Assembly (NCBI GenBank): GCA_964495935.1
Contig: CAZBXQ010000049.1
Span: 1-24,247 of the forward strand
Length of the DNA: 24,247 nt
Direction of reading: 5' to 3'
Origin: JAJYSO01 sp964495935
Lineage (GTDB): Bacteria; Bacteroidota; Bacteroidia; Flavobacteriales; Flavobacteriaceae
Below the pieces are notes generated by a model. That model saw only the letters and a program-made list of their open reading frames with translations, made no database searches and had not been told where the DNA came from. Below, in pieces: positions 1 through 6,907 of the stretch; position 1 is the first letter of the stretch; each line of letters opens with the position of its first letter. A program made the position numbers and the translations under genes.

Positions 1-47
1 AAGGTAAAGATTTGAAATTTAAAATATCACTCCGAACTATTAAGGGG

Positions 48-179
48 CTAAAGTACCATAAATTTATCATTTTGTTCCAAAAGTGAAAATAAACTATCTA
101 TTTTTTCACTTTTGAATGATTGAGCCGAACTAATTGTTGCAAAAAGTAACAGTATAAAGGTTGTTAATGAATTTTTCAT
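48..179 (-). pseudogene. Truncated N-terminus of a secreted serine hydrolase (beta-lactamase-like)
   Basis: A 43-residue reading frame starts with a clear signal peptide (MKNSLTTFILLLFATISSA, then QSF) and continues into KIDSLFSLLEQNDKFM before stopping. The mature start resembles flavobacterial class C beta-lactamase-like serine hydrolases, which continue for several hundred residues, but this is from memory and not a search. Here the frame ends in VL and a stop, and no continuation is visible before the window edge in any minus frame I followed. It starts 5 bases after the stop of the HAAS-type membrane gene, so it is probably the third gene of the PadR operon. A plus-strand frame is open from base 3 to a stop at 84-86, which may mean unrelated DNA is joined at about base 57. 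It could also be a complete small secreted peptide. Confidence 0.5.
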
Positions 180-184
180 ATTTT

Positions 185-787
185 CTATTTCTTATTGATT
201 TTACGTTTTAGTTTTAAGAGGAAAGTGATGATGAAGTATGAGACAATTATTGATAAAACCATACTTGGGATAAACCAGTTACCCAAGACTTCTGTAATTG
301 CTGCGTTGTTTAAATTTTCTTTATTCATTTTACCCAAAACCATAAACGAGTTATTATTAAGGAATAATCCCACTTCTTCTGGATTAACTATTTTGGCATA
401 TATGAGATAAACAAACCCGAATAATAGCAAATACAAAACAAAGAAAATAAGGTATGAGATTCCATTCGTTATATTTAATGCCAATGCTCTTATTATATGC
501 AATGGATTAAAGGTTTTAGTTGCTTGTTCTAGTTTTTTGTCTGCAACCAAAGGTTTTAATACTTCTTCAGGAATACCCAACTTATCTAAAATGTCTAATA
601 AATGGTCAATTTCTAGACTATCCGTTTTACGTTGTAAGCCCTCGTAAATATGGCTGTTGAATTCCAACAAAATTTCCTTTTGGTCTGTTGGCGGCAATTG
701 TTTTACTGTTTTTTTTATGCGCTTCATATAACTGTCATAGACACGTTTTGAAGCAGTTTCTTTAAATTCTATATTCTTTACTTTCAT
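185..787 (-). CDS. HAAS/DUF1700-type membrane protein, partner of PadR
   Basis: This 200-residue protein has a soluble N-terminal helical domain (about residues 15-65, with YMKRIKKTVKQLPPTDQKEI) followed by hydrophobic helices near 105-135 and 170-195 and a basic tail. The layout matches HAAS/DUF1700 signalling-domain membrane proteins, whose genes commonly sit directly after a PadR gene. In that family the N-terminal domain is thought to serve signalling or protein contact in the cytoplasm while the helices anchor it. I chose the ATG at 787 because it overlaps the PadR stop by four bases (ATGA), which implies translational coupling. The longer open frame up to 913 runs inside the PadR gene. 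The assignment rests on architecture and neighbourhood, since I see no catalytic motif. Confidence 0.7.
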   Translation of the reverse strand: MKVKNIEFKETASKRVYDSYMKRIKKTVKQLPPTDQKEILLEFNSHIYEGLQRKTDSLEIDHLLDILDKLGIPEEVLKPLVADKKLEQATKTFNPLHIIRALALNITNGISYLIFFVLYLLLFGFVYLIYAKIVNPEEVGLFLNNNSFMVLGKMNKENLNNAAITEVLGNWFIPSMVLSIIVSYFIITFLLKLKRKINKK

Positions 788-1119
788 TTTGAAATTTTCT
801 TGATTGATGATGATAATTCCGCCCAATATTTTTGCATTTGCTTTAGGATTTCCTCGCCAGTATTGGTCAATACATAATATTTTCTTGGTATTCCCGATTC
901 TTGTTCTACCCATTTTGATGAAACCAGCCCTTCCTTTTTCAATCGGTTCATTAATGGGTAAAAAGTTCCTTCCGCAATTTCAATTGCTGTTTTTTTCTTG
1001 ATTTCCTCTATGAACTCGTAGCCGTAGAGTTCATTTCCTCGAAGCACGTTCAAGACAACGAACGTTAACGTTCCTTTCTTTACTTGTGATTTCCATTTGT
1101 TTAAAAAGTTTTCGTTCAT
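784..1119 (-). CDS. PadR-family transcriptional regulator
   Basis: The protein has 111 residues from the chosen start. It contains the PadR winged helix: KKGTLTFVVLNVLRGNELYGYE, then a recognition region with IAEGTFYPLMNRLKKEGLV and a wing with GIPRKYYVLTNTGEE. PadR proteins are dimeric repressors that often control a membrane protein encoded next to them, and here a HAAS-type gene follows with an ATGA overlap. An ATG at 1137 would add six residues (MLYICP), but that start lies inside the palindromic operator at 1127-1159, so the ATG at 1119 (MNENF) is more likely. Autoregulation is inferred from the operator just upstream. The ligand or signal cannot be told from sequence. Confidence 0.85.
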   Translation of the reverse strand: MNENFLNKWKSQVKKGTLTFVVLNVLRGNELYGYEFIEEIKKKTAIEIAEGTFYPLMNRLKKEGLVSSKWVEQESGIPRKYYVLTNTGEEILKQMQKYWAELSSSIKKISK

Positions 1120-1126
1120 AGGGCAA

Positions 1127-1159
1127 ATGTATAACAAAATACATTGTTATACTATGTAT
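1127..1159 (-). promoter_or_regulatory. Candidate PadR operator, three half-sites
   Basis: Three copies of one hexamer alternate in orientation: ATGTAT at 1127-1132, ATACAT at 1139-1144 and ATGTAT at 1154-1159. The first pair is a perfect inverted repeat with a 6-base spacer, and a second perfect palindrome (GTATAACA at 1129-1136, TGTTATAC at 1145-1152) is interleaved. PadR-family operators described elsewhere are built on ATGT...ACAT halves, so this fits autoregulation. It lies 8 bases upstream of the preferred PadR start. Binding is inferred. Confidence 0.6.
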
Positions 1160-1573
1160 TATTTTAAAATTTTTTATTTTTAGTTTATGCGGTTGATTAT
1201 CAACGTTATTTATTGTAATTCGCCTGTTCTTTTAGCTTCCACATAACAGACGAATTAACGCAGCTCTCTCATAAATCCATGGCCTATATATTCCATTTAT
1301 AAGAGGTGATCGTTAACCGTCGACATTCCTATTATGGCTAAAGTTAAACGAACCAGATATGCCTTTCAAATGAATCCTTAATATTTTGTTATTTCATCTT
1401 AAATTACTCCAAAACACATCGAATATGTCAAGTATCCATTTGTTTTTATATCACATAGAATGAAAAAATGGCCCTCTTATATATGAGGGATCGTTGGTGA
1501 TTACCGGTTTTATAACTCTTCAAAAAGAAAACAAAAGTGAGATTACGCTATCAGTTAACCGGGTAGTAAGTTT
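1160..1573. other. Gene-free gap with two inverted repeats
   Basis: I see no convincing reading frame here. It holds an inverted repeat with 13-base arms at 1216-1228 and 1245-1257 (core AATTCGCCTGTT and AACAGACGAATT). Its single mismatch becomes a G-U pair if the minus strand is transcribed. A short palindrome lies at 1472-1489 (CCCTC...GAGGG). ATTACCGGTTTT at 1500-1511 is an 11/12 match to the 12-base direct repeats on the other side of the receiver gene. Confidence 0.5.
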
Positions 1574-2017
1574 TTATTTAAAGTATTCCTGAGCGATTTT
1601 GGCCGCTCCGGTACTAAAATACTTCTTGTTGTTTAGTACACTCGTTATGGCATTTTTAAAGTCTTCAGGATCACTGCCAAGGAGAAGATAACCATCAATT
1701 CCAATGGCCAAAAGGGAAGTTATTGTTTTTTCAGTGTCAATATCGCTATGTGCAATTAGTTTAAGCTCTGGATACCTCGTTTTCAATTCTTGGAGTTGAG
1801 TTAATACACTATTGTCGTAAAAATCAAGATCTATAATACAGACTTCCGGAGTTTCTTGCACTGTGGATAGCTGAGTTAGTCCGTCTTGTATGTTTTTTGA
1901 ACAGAACGTTACTGTACCTCCTGCGTCTAAAAAATTATCACAGATGTGATCTATAATTACGCTTTTATCATTGATAAATGCAATGCCAGACGATTTGAAG
2001 TTTTTTACAGTATCCAT
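1574..2017 (-). CDS. Orphan single-domain response-regulator receiver, degenerate
   Basis: The 147 residues fold by pattern into one receiver domain: a first strand with SGIAFINDKSV, the phosphoacceptor strand with VCIIDLDF (D63), the fourth strand with LIAHSD (S91 at the Thr/Ser position) and the last with GIDGYLLLG. The invariant Lys after the fifth strand is Leu here (L113), and the first acidic pair is reduced to N16-D17. The C-terminal KKYFSTGAAKIAQEYF resembles the linker that leads to a LuxR-type helix-turn-helix in NarL/FixJ regulators, but the protein stops there. It may be a truncated NarL-type regulator, or a receiver that works by protein contact. No histidine kinase is in the window. 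Ability to be phosphorylated is doubtful. Confidence 0.7.
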   Translation of the reverse strand: MDTVKNFKSSGIAFINDKSVIIDHICDNFLDAGGTVTFCSKNIQDGLTQLSTVQETPEVCIIDLDFYDNSVLTQLQELKTRYPELKLIAHSDIDTEKTITSLLAIGIDGYLLLGSDPEDFKNAITSVLNNKKYFSTGAAKIAQEYFK

Positions 2018-2018
2018 T

Positions 2019-2181
2019 ATTACCAGTTTTTTGGGGTCCTATCTAAAAAAGGAAAGCGTAGGCAACTACACTTACCGATACTGAGGCACTGGTATGCCTA
2101 ATCCCCGAATAAGCGAGCGCCCACGCCTATAGCGTGAGCGTTCTTACTTATTGTCTCGGGGATACAAAAATTACCAGTTTT
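2019..2181. repeat. 12-bp direct repeats flanking a structured element
   Basis: ATTACCAGTTTT occurs exactly at 2019-2030 and again at 2170-2181, enclosing about 140 bases that hold a small hairpin (AGGCA 2084-2088, TGCCT 2095-2099) and the long hairpin at 2101-2163. A third near-copy (one mismatch) is at 1500-1511, beyond the receiver gene. The arrangement resembles a small inserted element with a target duplication, or short repeats used in recombination. No transposase is attached. Confidence 0.45.
2101..2163. repeat. Long interrupted hairpin (about 24 base pairs)
   Basis: Outer arms ATCCCCG (2101-2107) and CGGGGAT (2157-2163) pair perfectly. Inside them AATAAG (2108-2113) pairs with CTTATT (2147-2152). 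The core GCGCCCACGC (2117-2126) pairs with GCGTGAGCG around the loop CTATA (2127-2131). Only a 4-base bulge and a few mismatches interrupt it. No poly-T follows on either strand, so it is a poor terminator candidate. A repeat-derived element or structured RNA is possible. Confidence 0.55.
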
Positions 2182-2283
2182 CAGTACCAAGACTTAAAGC
2201 AAAAACACTTTAAGTATTTCTCATTATCAACTACAAAGATACCAAACTCATCGAGATGGTACTAACCCGGTATAATTTTAATT

Positions 2284-2616
2284 CTATTGAACTTCTTTTT
2301 TATCGGAATAATTCCTTTCCAAAATATACTTAATATCACTCTCCTTATAGAGAATCTTTCCTTTAATCTGAATGTAAGGGATGACACAATCATCTCGATA
2401 TTGTTGTAGGGTTCGCTTACTTATATGGAGCAATTCGCACACATCTTCCCCCGATAAATAAATCTCTCCATTCATTACAGGTCTGTAGTTATTAAGGATT
2501 TCTTTAATACGGTTTTTTAACAACTGTATTATTTCTTGGGAGAATATTCTAAAGAATGCTTTGCTATTTTTTCGCAAAATAGCCAGAGTCCATGGATGAT
2601 TATGTACTTGATACAC
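2284..2616 (-). CDS. Excisionase-like helix-turn-helix DNA-binding protein
   Basis: The C-terminal half (about residues 50-105) is a MerR-type HTH_17 domain: LSGEDVCELLHISKRTLQQY, then CVIPYIQIKGKILYKESDI, with a YILERNY end. Proteins of 90-120 residues with this pattern are common in Bacteroidota next to integrative or conjugative elements and act as excisionase-like or accessory regulators. No integrase or relaxase is present here, so it is probably a leftover of a lost element or a free-standing regulator. The N-terminus is uncertain: the first ATG (2616) gives an atypical HNHPWTLAIL start, and a different frame overlaps it (2529-2693), so a frameshift is possible. The next ATG, at 2475, would leave only the DNA-binding domain. 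Confidence 0.6.
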   Translation of the reverse strand: MYQVHNHPWTLAILRKNSKAFFRIFSQEIIQLLKNRIKEILNNYRPVMNGEIYLSGEDVCELLHISKRTLQQYRDDCVIPYIQIKGKILYKESDIKYILERNYSDKKEVQ

Positions 2617-2693
2617 GGCTTAAGGACATTGACCAGCTCCGGATTTAGGATGATCTTATCTATAGCCGACCAACCTACTCTTAGAGATCCCAT
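2529..2693 (-). pseudogene. 54-residue frame overlapping the HTH gene, possibly broken upstream part
   Basis: A minus-strand frame from the ATG at 2693 reads MGSLRVGWSAIDKIILNPEL and on to KHSLEYSPKK before a TAA. The N-terminal half looks protein-like (SAIDKIILNPELVNVLKP). It lies one frame away from the helix-turn-helix gene and overlaps its first 29 codons. It may be the true N-terminus cut off by a frameshift, a separate small gene, or chance. I do not recognise a family. Confidence 0.25.
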
Positions 2694-2708
2694 TTTTTAA
2701 ATTGGATT

Positions 2709-3518
2709 CTAAATAGTTCTAAGAAATCGATATTTTAAAACATTTTCTATTTTATCACTGTTTACGGTCTTGCCTGTTGATGAACTGTCTTGTTGAAATT
2801 GAGGTGGTTTTAGCCCTACTGTTTTTGCCACTCTTGTATAGTATTCTTCCCTCGTCGGGTGATTAGGGGCAACCCCATTAAAGATGTCATCCCAACACTT
2901 CTTCTTTAGAATGATTCTTATAATATTGATACAATCCTCTAAATGGATAAGGTTGATGGGGGCCTCAGGATCTTTTAGGTTCTTTTTCCCTGCTAAATAA
3001 TTCACCGGATGGCGATCGGAGCCGATTAATCCACCAAATCGTAGGACAGTGGTTTTAAAATGTGCGTTGTTTTTTAAGAGGCATTCAACTTCTACAAGTT
3101 GCTTTCCTGATTCTGTTTCAGGTTTTGGTACGGTCTCTTCCGTTACCACAGTCTCATCATTTCCATATACAGAAGTAGAGCTGATAAACAGCACCTTTTT
3201 AACACGGGATTGTTCGATAAAGGGCAATAAGTTTTTAGTCTTCTGGACAAAACTATCCTCAGGATTTTTTCTTAATCCGGGCGGAATACTGATGATTAAA
3301 GTTTCGGAATCCTTTAAAAATCCGGAAAGATCACCGACTATTTTCTCGCTGCCGACATTTAAAATATAGGGGTTGATGTTTGATTGCTTCAATTTATCCG
3401 CATCTTGCTTCTTCCGAACACTTCCTTTTACGGCATATCCCTCTCTGATAAGCTGTTGGGCTAAGGGAAAACCCAACCAGCCGCATCCTAAAATTGACAA
3501 TTGTTTTCTATTCCTCAT
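2709..3518 (-). CDS. Atypical SDR / NAD(P)-dependent epimerase-like protein (YeeZ type)
   Basis: This 269-residue protein opens with a Rossmann strand and dinucleotide loop LSILGCGWLG (G11, G13, G16) and carries the SDR signature VLFISSTSVYGND (about 109-121) with a distal SGKQLVEVE (K139). It is short and has the GCGWLG form of YeeZ-like atypical SDRs rather than classical sugar epimerases. Substrate is unknown. The SSTSVYG Tyr is present but the classical YxxxK spacing is not. Its ATG overlaps the photolyase stop by four bases, so it is the last gene of the light-protection operon. SDR genes of this kind accompany photolyase and lipocalin in light-induced clusters of proteobacteria, which supports a role in light or oxidative stress without defining the reaction. 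Confidence 0.75.
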   Translation of the reverse strand: MRNRKQLSILGCGWLGFPLAQQLIREGYAVKGSVRKKQDADKLKQSNINPYILNVGSEKIVGDLSGFLKDSETLIISIPPGLRKNPEDSFVQKTKNLLPFIEQSRVKKVLFISSTSVYGNDETVVTEETVPKPETESGKQLVEVECLLKNNAHFKTTVLRFGGLIGSDRHPVNYLAGKKNLKDPEAPINLIHLEDCINIIRIILKKKCWDDIFNGVAPNHPTREEYYTRVAKTVGLKPPQFQQDSSSTGKTVNSDKIENVLKYRFLRTI

Positions 3519-4816
3519 TTCATTGCTTTTTTATAGGTTACTAACGCTCTTTTTCGGGCTTCTTGATGATTGACTATAGGTTCGGGATATTGCTTTGTAT
3601 TCATTTCTGGCACCCACTTTTTGATGTATTCAAAATCCTTATCGAACCTTTTTATTTGGGCAGTCGGATTGAAAATTCGGAAATAAGGAGCTGCATCACA
3701 GCCACAACCAGCAGCCCATTGCCAATTTCCATTGTTGGAAGCCAATTCGTAATCATTGAGTTGTTGAGCAAAATAGGCTTCGCCCCAACGCCAGTCAATC
3801 AATAAATCTTTGACCAGAAAACTGGCAACAACCATTCGAACGCGATTGTGCATATAACCGGTTTGGTTCAGTTGCCGCATTCCGGCATCAACCAAAAGAA
3901 ATCCCGTTTTTCCCTGACACCACAATTCAAATTCTTTTTCATTATTCCGCCATTCTATTCGGTCATATTTGGGCTTAAAAGAATGGTGAACCACTTTGGG
4001 GAAGTGATAGAGAATCTGCATAAAAAACTCTCGCCAAATGAGTTCCGATAGCCAAGTTTGGTTGTGTTTCAAGGCGAAAGCTACACATTTTCGAATACTG
4101 ATGGTGCCAAAGCGCAGAGCAATTCCCAATCGAGTGGTTCCATTTTTGGCCGGAAAATCCCTTGTCTTATCATAATCGTCAATGATACTCCTGTCCAAAA
4201 CTGGTTTTACATAGTTCATATCCGTTTTTTCAAACCCAATATCTTTTAGAGAATGTATCTTTTTGAAATCTTGTTGTAAAAGGTTTTCCCAATTCATTTT
4301 GATTGACTGAACCTCCTTTTCCTGCAAAGTCTGACGCCATTTATTGGCATAAGGCGTGTAAACTTTATAAGGAGCTCCATCGTTTTTAACGACTTCACTT
4401 TTATCAAAAATCACTTGATCTTTATAGGCCTTAAAAGGAATGTTTTTTGCCTTGAAATATTGATAAATTGCCGTGTCCCGTTTGATGGCTTCCGGTTCAT
4501 AATCTCGATTGCAATAAACGGCTTGGATGTCATATTTTTCAGACAGGGCTTTAAAAACAGGCATTGGCGCATCAAAAAACGTCGTTATTTTTCCGTTCTT
4601 TTGCTTTAATTGTTGATTCATTTGCTGTAAAGCTTGGTGAAAATAATCCACCCGACGATCTTTCTTATTTTCCAGTTTTTCTAAAAGGTACGTATCAAAA
4701 ATAAAAATCGGCAGTACAGGAAAAGAGGAATTTAAGGCTCGGGACAATCCAACATTATCTTCCAAACGTAAATCACGTCTGAACCAAAAAATACTGACTT
4801 TATTTCTTTTCGGCAT
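3515..4816 (-). CDS. phr: Deoxyribodipyrimidine photolyase (class I CPD type)
   Basis: The 433-residue flavoprotein has the N-terminal alpha/beta antenna domain (VSIFWFRRDLRLEDN, residues 7-21) and a C-terminal FAD domain. Visible family motifs are GTTRLGIALRFGTIS (from G226), ELIWREFF, GYMHNRVRMVVASFL and NGNWQWAAGCGCDAAPYFR. By comparison with the E. coli enzyme, N361 would lie near the flavin N5 and W365 in the electron-transfer chain. It should repair cyclobutane pyrimidine dimers using blue light. A cryptochrome-like sensory role is less likely given the conserved active-site pattern. Only the ATG at 4816 precedes the first strand. It overlaps the lipocalin end by 17 bases, and the SDR gene follows with an ATGA overlap. 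Confidence 0.92.
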   Translation of the reverse strand: MPKRNKVSIFWFRRDLRLEDNVGLSRALNSSFPVLPIFIFDTYLLEKLENKKDRRVDYFHQALQQMNQQLKQKNGKITTFFDAPMPVFKALSEKYDIQAVYCNRDYEPEAIKRDTAIYQYFKAKNIPFKAYKDQVIFDKSEVVKNDGAPYKVYTPYANKWRQTLQEKEVQSIKMNWENLLQQDFKKIHSLKDIGFEKTDMNYVKPVLDRSIIDDYDKTRDFPAKNGTTRLGIALRFGTISIRKCVAFALKHNQTWLSELIWREFFMQILYHFPKVVHHSFKPKYDRIEWRNNEKEFELWCQGKTGFLLVDAGMRQLNQTGYMHNRVRMVVASFLVKDLLIDWRWGEAYFAQQLNDYELASNNGNWQWAAGCGCDAAPYFRIFNPTAQIKRFDKDFEYIKKWVPEMNTKQYPEPIVNHQEARKRALVTYKKAMK

Positions 4817-5369
4817 ACGGATTGGTTTTGTCTTGGTTGACCCAAATCAACTTCGAGGTATCATACCCCACTTCTTCGGCGATTTTCAAATACTTGGATT
4901 TGACGTCTTCGGGAATCGTTTTGGTACGGGATAAAATCCACAGATAATCTAAATTTTTCCCTGCGACCAAGGCATATTGATAGTCCTCGTCCAAAGCAAT
5001 GACGTTATATCCGGCATAAAACGGCTTAAAAAAGCTTACTTTTAAAGCGGCGGTACCTTCGTCTTTCCGAAATTTGGCAATACCGTCAGCCGAGGTCCAC
5101 TTTTCCTTTTTAGTATTATAGCCGCTGTTGAGCACTTTTACATTTCCCTGATCATCCAGACTATATTGAGCAATCGCATTATCAATATGCCGTTCAAAAC
5201 GATAATCAAAACGGGCGATTTCATACCAAGTCCCCAGATATCTTTTGACATCGAAATCTTTCACCGGTGTGGCCTTTTTCGGAATGGCGGAACACGAAAT
5301 TAACAATAAAGCTGCAGCCCCGCCCGCAAGCAACGCCGAACCTATAATGATTTTGTTCTTCTTTTTCAT
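4800..5369 (-). CDS. blc: Outer membrane lipoprotein lipocalin (Blc family)
   Basis: The 189 residues begin with a signal peptide and a lipobox ending LLISC (C26). The lipocalin signature follows: VKRYLGTWYEIARFD (G46, W48), with AQYSLDDQGNVKVLNSGYN in the barrel and DYQYALVAGKNLDYLWILSR near the end, as in Blc. Blc proteins bind lysophospholipids or fatty acids at the outer membrane and are stress-induced. Lys/Ala residues after the lipobox (SAIPKKATP) lack the acidic surface-export signal seen in the fasciclin protein here, so a periplasm-facing location is more likely. It lies 22 bases after the TspO-like gene. Lipocalin next to photolyase recurs in light-responsive clusters of other phyla. 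Confidence 0.9.
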   Translation of the reverse strand: MKKKNKIIIGSALLAGGAAALLLISCSAIPKKATPVKDFDVKRYLGTWYEIARFDYRFERHIDNAIAQYSLDDQGNVKVLNSGYNTKKEKWTSADGIAKFRKDEGTAALKVSFFKPFYAGYNVIALDEDYQYALVAGKNLDYLWILSRTKTIPEDVKSKYLKIAEEVGYDTSKLIWVNQDKTNPYAEKK

Positions 5370-5391
5370 AATGAATTGATTTTATGGATTT

Positions 5392-6195
5392 CTATAAGGA
5401 TTCTTTCGTTTGATTAATTTGTAAAAACGGGTTACTCTTTCGGTTTTGATAACCGTGTATCGCTACATTAACAAAAATCACTACACCCGTAAAACCAGCA
5501 GTCCAAACCACTACTGTTTCTCCGCTTTTATTAGCAACAGCGATGGCAATCAATGACCAGACCCCCACCAAAGCAAATTCCCGCATATTGCGATTCCAGA
5601 TCATAAAAATATTGATGACTCCGGCGATCAAGGTCATCATCATAGCCCAAACGGTTTCTGATAATCCAAATACGTTCCAACCGATTTTTGTAAGATAGGC
5701 AGCGATATTGGCAATCAGCGCCACAGATACCCAGCCAGAATAAAGGCAGAACGGCCACCATAGGAAAAGGAACTTTTTTAATGGAGCATCGTGCAATTCC
5801 ATTTCCGTATTAATGACGATTTTCAATAAAGAAAAAAGTAAAATCATCATAAAAAAGATAGAAAGCAAGATGTAATCATACGGCCAAGCTATTACCCATA
5901 ACGAATTGGCAAGACAGGAAATGATAAACCACCAGCCGACTTGTTGAATAACTGGGTCGGCTTTCTTTTGAGTACTGAATAAACTGCGGCCATAATAAAT
6001 GGCGAATCCCAGCACCCCCAAATAAATGAGTCCCCAGATAGAGAACGCATAACCGGCCGGCGTAAAAAGATTCTGGTACTTTGTGGAAACATCGGCCATC
6101 GTATTTCCGTTAAAAATGCCGGTATTTGAGACATAGCCCATCGTTATGGTGATTACAGCCGCAATGATATTTAAGATTCGAAGTGTCTTTTTCAT
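5392..6195 (-). CDS. Long TspO/MBR-like tryptophan-rich membrane protein
   Basis: From the ATG at 6195 (MKKTLRILN) the protein has 267 residues with about seven or eight hydrophobic helices. The first part resembles TspO (LFTPAGYAFSIWGLIYLGVL, then WWFIISCLANSLWVIAWPY and FLFLWWPFCLYSGWVSVALI) and is rich in Trp, but it is about 100 residues longer than typical TspO. TspO proteins bind porphyrins and in phototrophs affect carotenoid and tetrapyrrole gene expression. Here the gene begins 4 bases after the lycopene cyclase stop and ferrochelatase is in the same neighbourhood, so porphyrin or singlet-oxygen handling is plausible. The open frame extends to 6291 but that part overlaps lycopene cyclase. 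Binding function is inference. Confidence 0.72.
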   Translation of the reverse strand: MKKTLRILNIIAAVITITMGYVSNTGIFNGNTMADVSTKYQNLFTPAGYAFSIWGLIYLGVLGFAIYYGRSLFSTQKKADPVIQQVGWWFIISCLANSLWVIAWPYDYILLSIFFMMILLFSLLKIVINTEMELHDAPLKKFLFLWWPFCLYSGWVSVALIANIAAYLTKIGWNVFGLSETVWAMMMTLIAGVINIFMIWNRNMREFALVGVWSLIAIAVANKSGETVVVWTAGFTGVVIFVNVAIHGYQNRKSNPFLQINQTKESL

Positions 6196-6199
6196 TTTG

Positions 6200-6907
6200 T
6201 CATTTATTAAATAGTTGCCGGGTGTTTTCGCTTTGAAATAATTTAAAAAAATAAAGAACGAGTAAAAATTGAGCATAACCGTATACGGCATCTTCCACCG
6301 GAATACTCCACATTCTAATTCCTAAAAAATCATTCGGATTATAATTTACAATGGGGGATTCCAAGCCGGTCCCTGTTAAAATTCCGTTGACCGGGAAAAA
6401 ACCCAACAGTAATATAAGATAAACGAACGAAGCCTTGCCAATCCACTCGGTACTAACAATAAAATGCAAATAAATAAGAACGGATATGGTGAGAAGTGCC
6501 GTTATAAACGTGTAGATTTTACCATAGAAAAGCAAAGCTCCTAAACCTAAAAGGATAACACCTATAAAAACCAGAGTGTTATTGAAAGCGGCAGCCCAGT
6601 TCATTTTAAAGAATTTATCAAAACAGAAATAAGTAAACACACAGGCGAAAGGAATACAAAGAAAGAAAAGCCATTCCTCTATGGGCAAACCCAAGATATC
6701 CCAGCCTAAGGTATAATCGGTATTGAACCACCAAACCCCGTATTTTGTAAACACGATATCCCAAATAATAAAGGGGATCGCCACCAAAACGGCGGCTTTT
6801 AAGAAGGTAGAAAACTGTTTGTTGAATTTTATCTTCGGATGAAAAGAAAAGACGAAACAAACAATAATGGTAAAAAATTCAACCAATATATAGGTGTATG
6901 GTATCAT
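6200..6907 (-). CDS. crtY: Lycopene cyclase, fused CrtYc-CrtYd type
   Basis: This 235-residue integral membrane protein consists of two similar halves. Each half has the proline-acid motif of heterodimeric lycopene cyclases: LPIEEWLFF (P75, E77, E78) and IPVEDAVYGY (P203, E205, D206). In Gram-positive bacteria the halves are separate CrtYc and CrtYd chains; Bacteroidota carry this fused form. It closes the ends of lycopene to give beta-carotene (gamma-carotene intermediate). About six to seven membrane helices are visible. The start overlaps crtZ by ATGA and the TspO-like gene starts 4 bases downstream, so translation is likely coupled. Confidence 0.92.
   Translation of the reverse strand: MIPYTYILVEFFTIIVCFVFSFHPKIKFNKQFSTFLKAAVLVAIPFIIWDIVFTKYGVWWFNTDYTLGWDILGLPIEEWLFFLCIPFACVFTYFCFDKFFKMNWAAAFNNTLVFIGVILLGLGALLFYGKIYTFITALLTISVLIYLHFIVSTEWIGKASFVYLILLLGFFPVNGILTGTGLESPIVNYNPNDFLGIRMWSIPVEDAVYGYAQFLLVLYFFKLFQSENTRQLFNK

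Noticed and set aside
788..913. Longer N-terminus for the HAAS-type protein
   Set aside because: The extra residues run inside the PadR gene in another frame, and the ATG at 787 gives a clean ATGA overlap.
2101..2163. Integron attC site or rho-independent terminator
   Set aside because: The attC core ends (RYYYAAC and GTTRRRY) are not seen, no integron integrase or cassette is near, and no T-run follows the stem.
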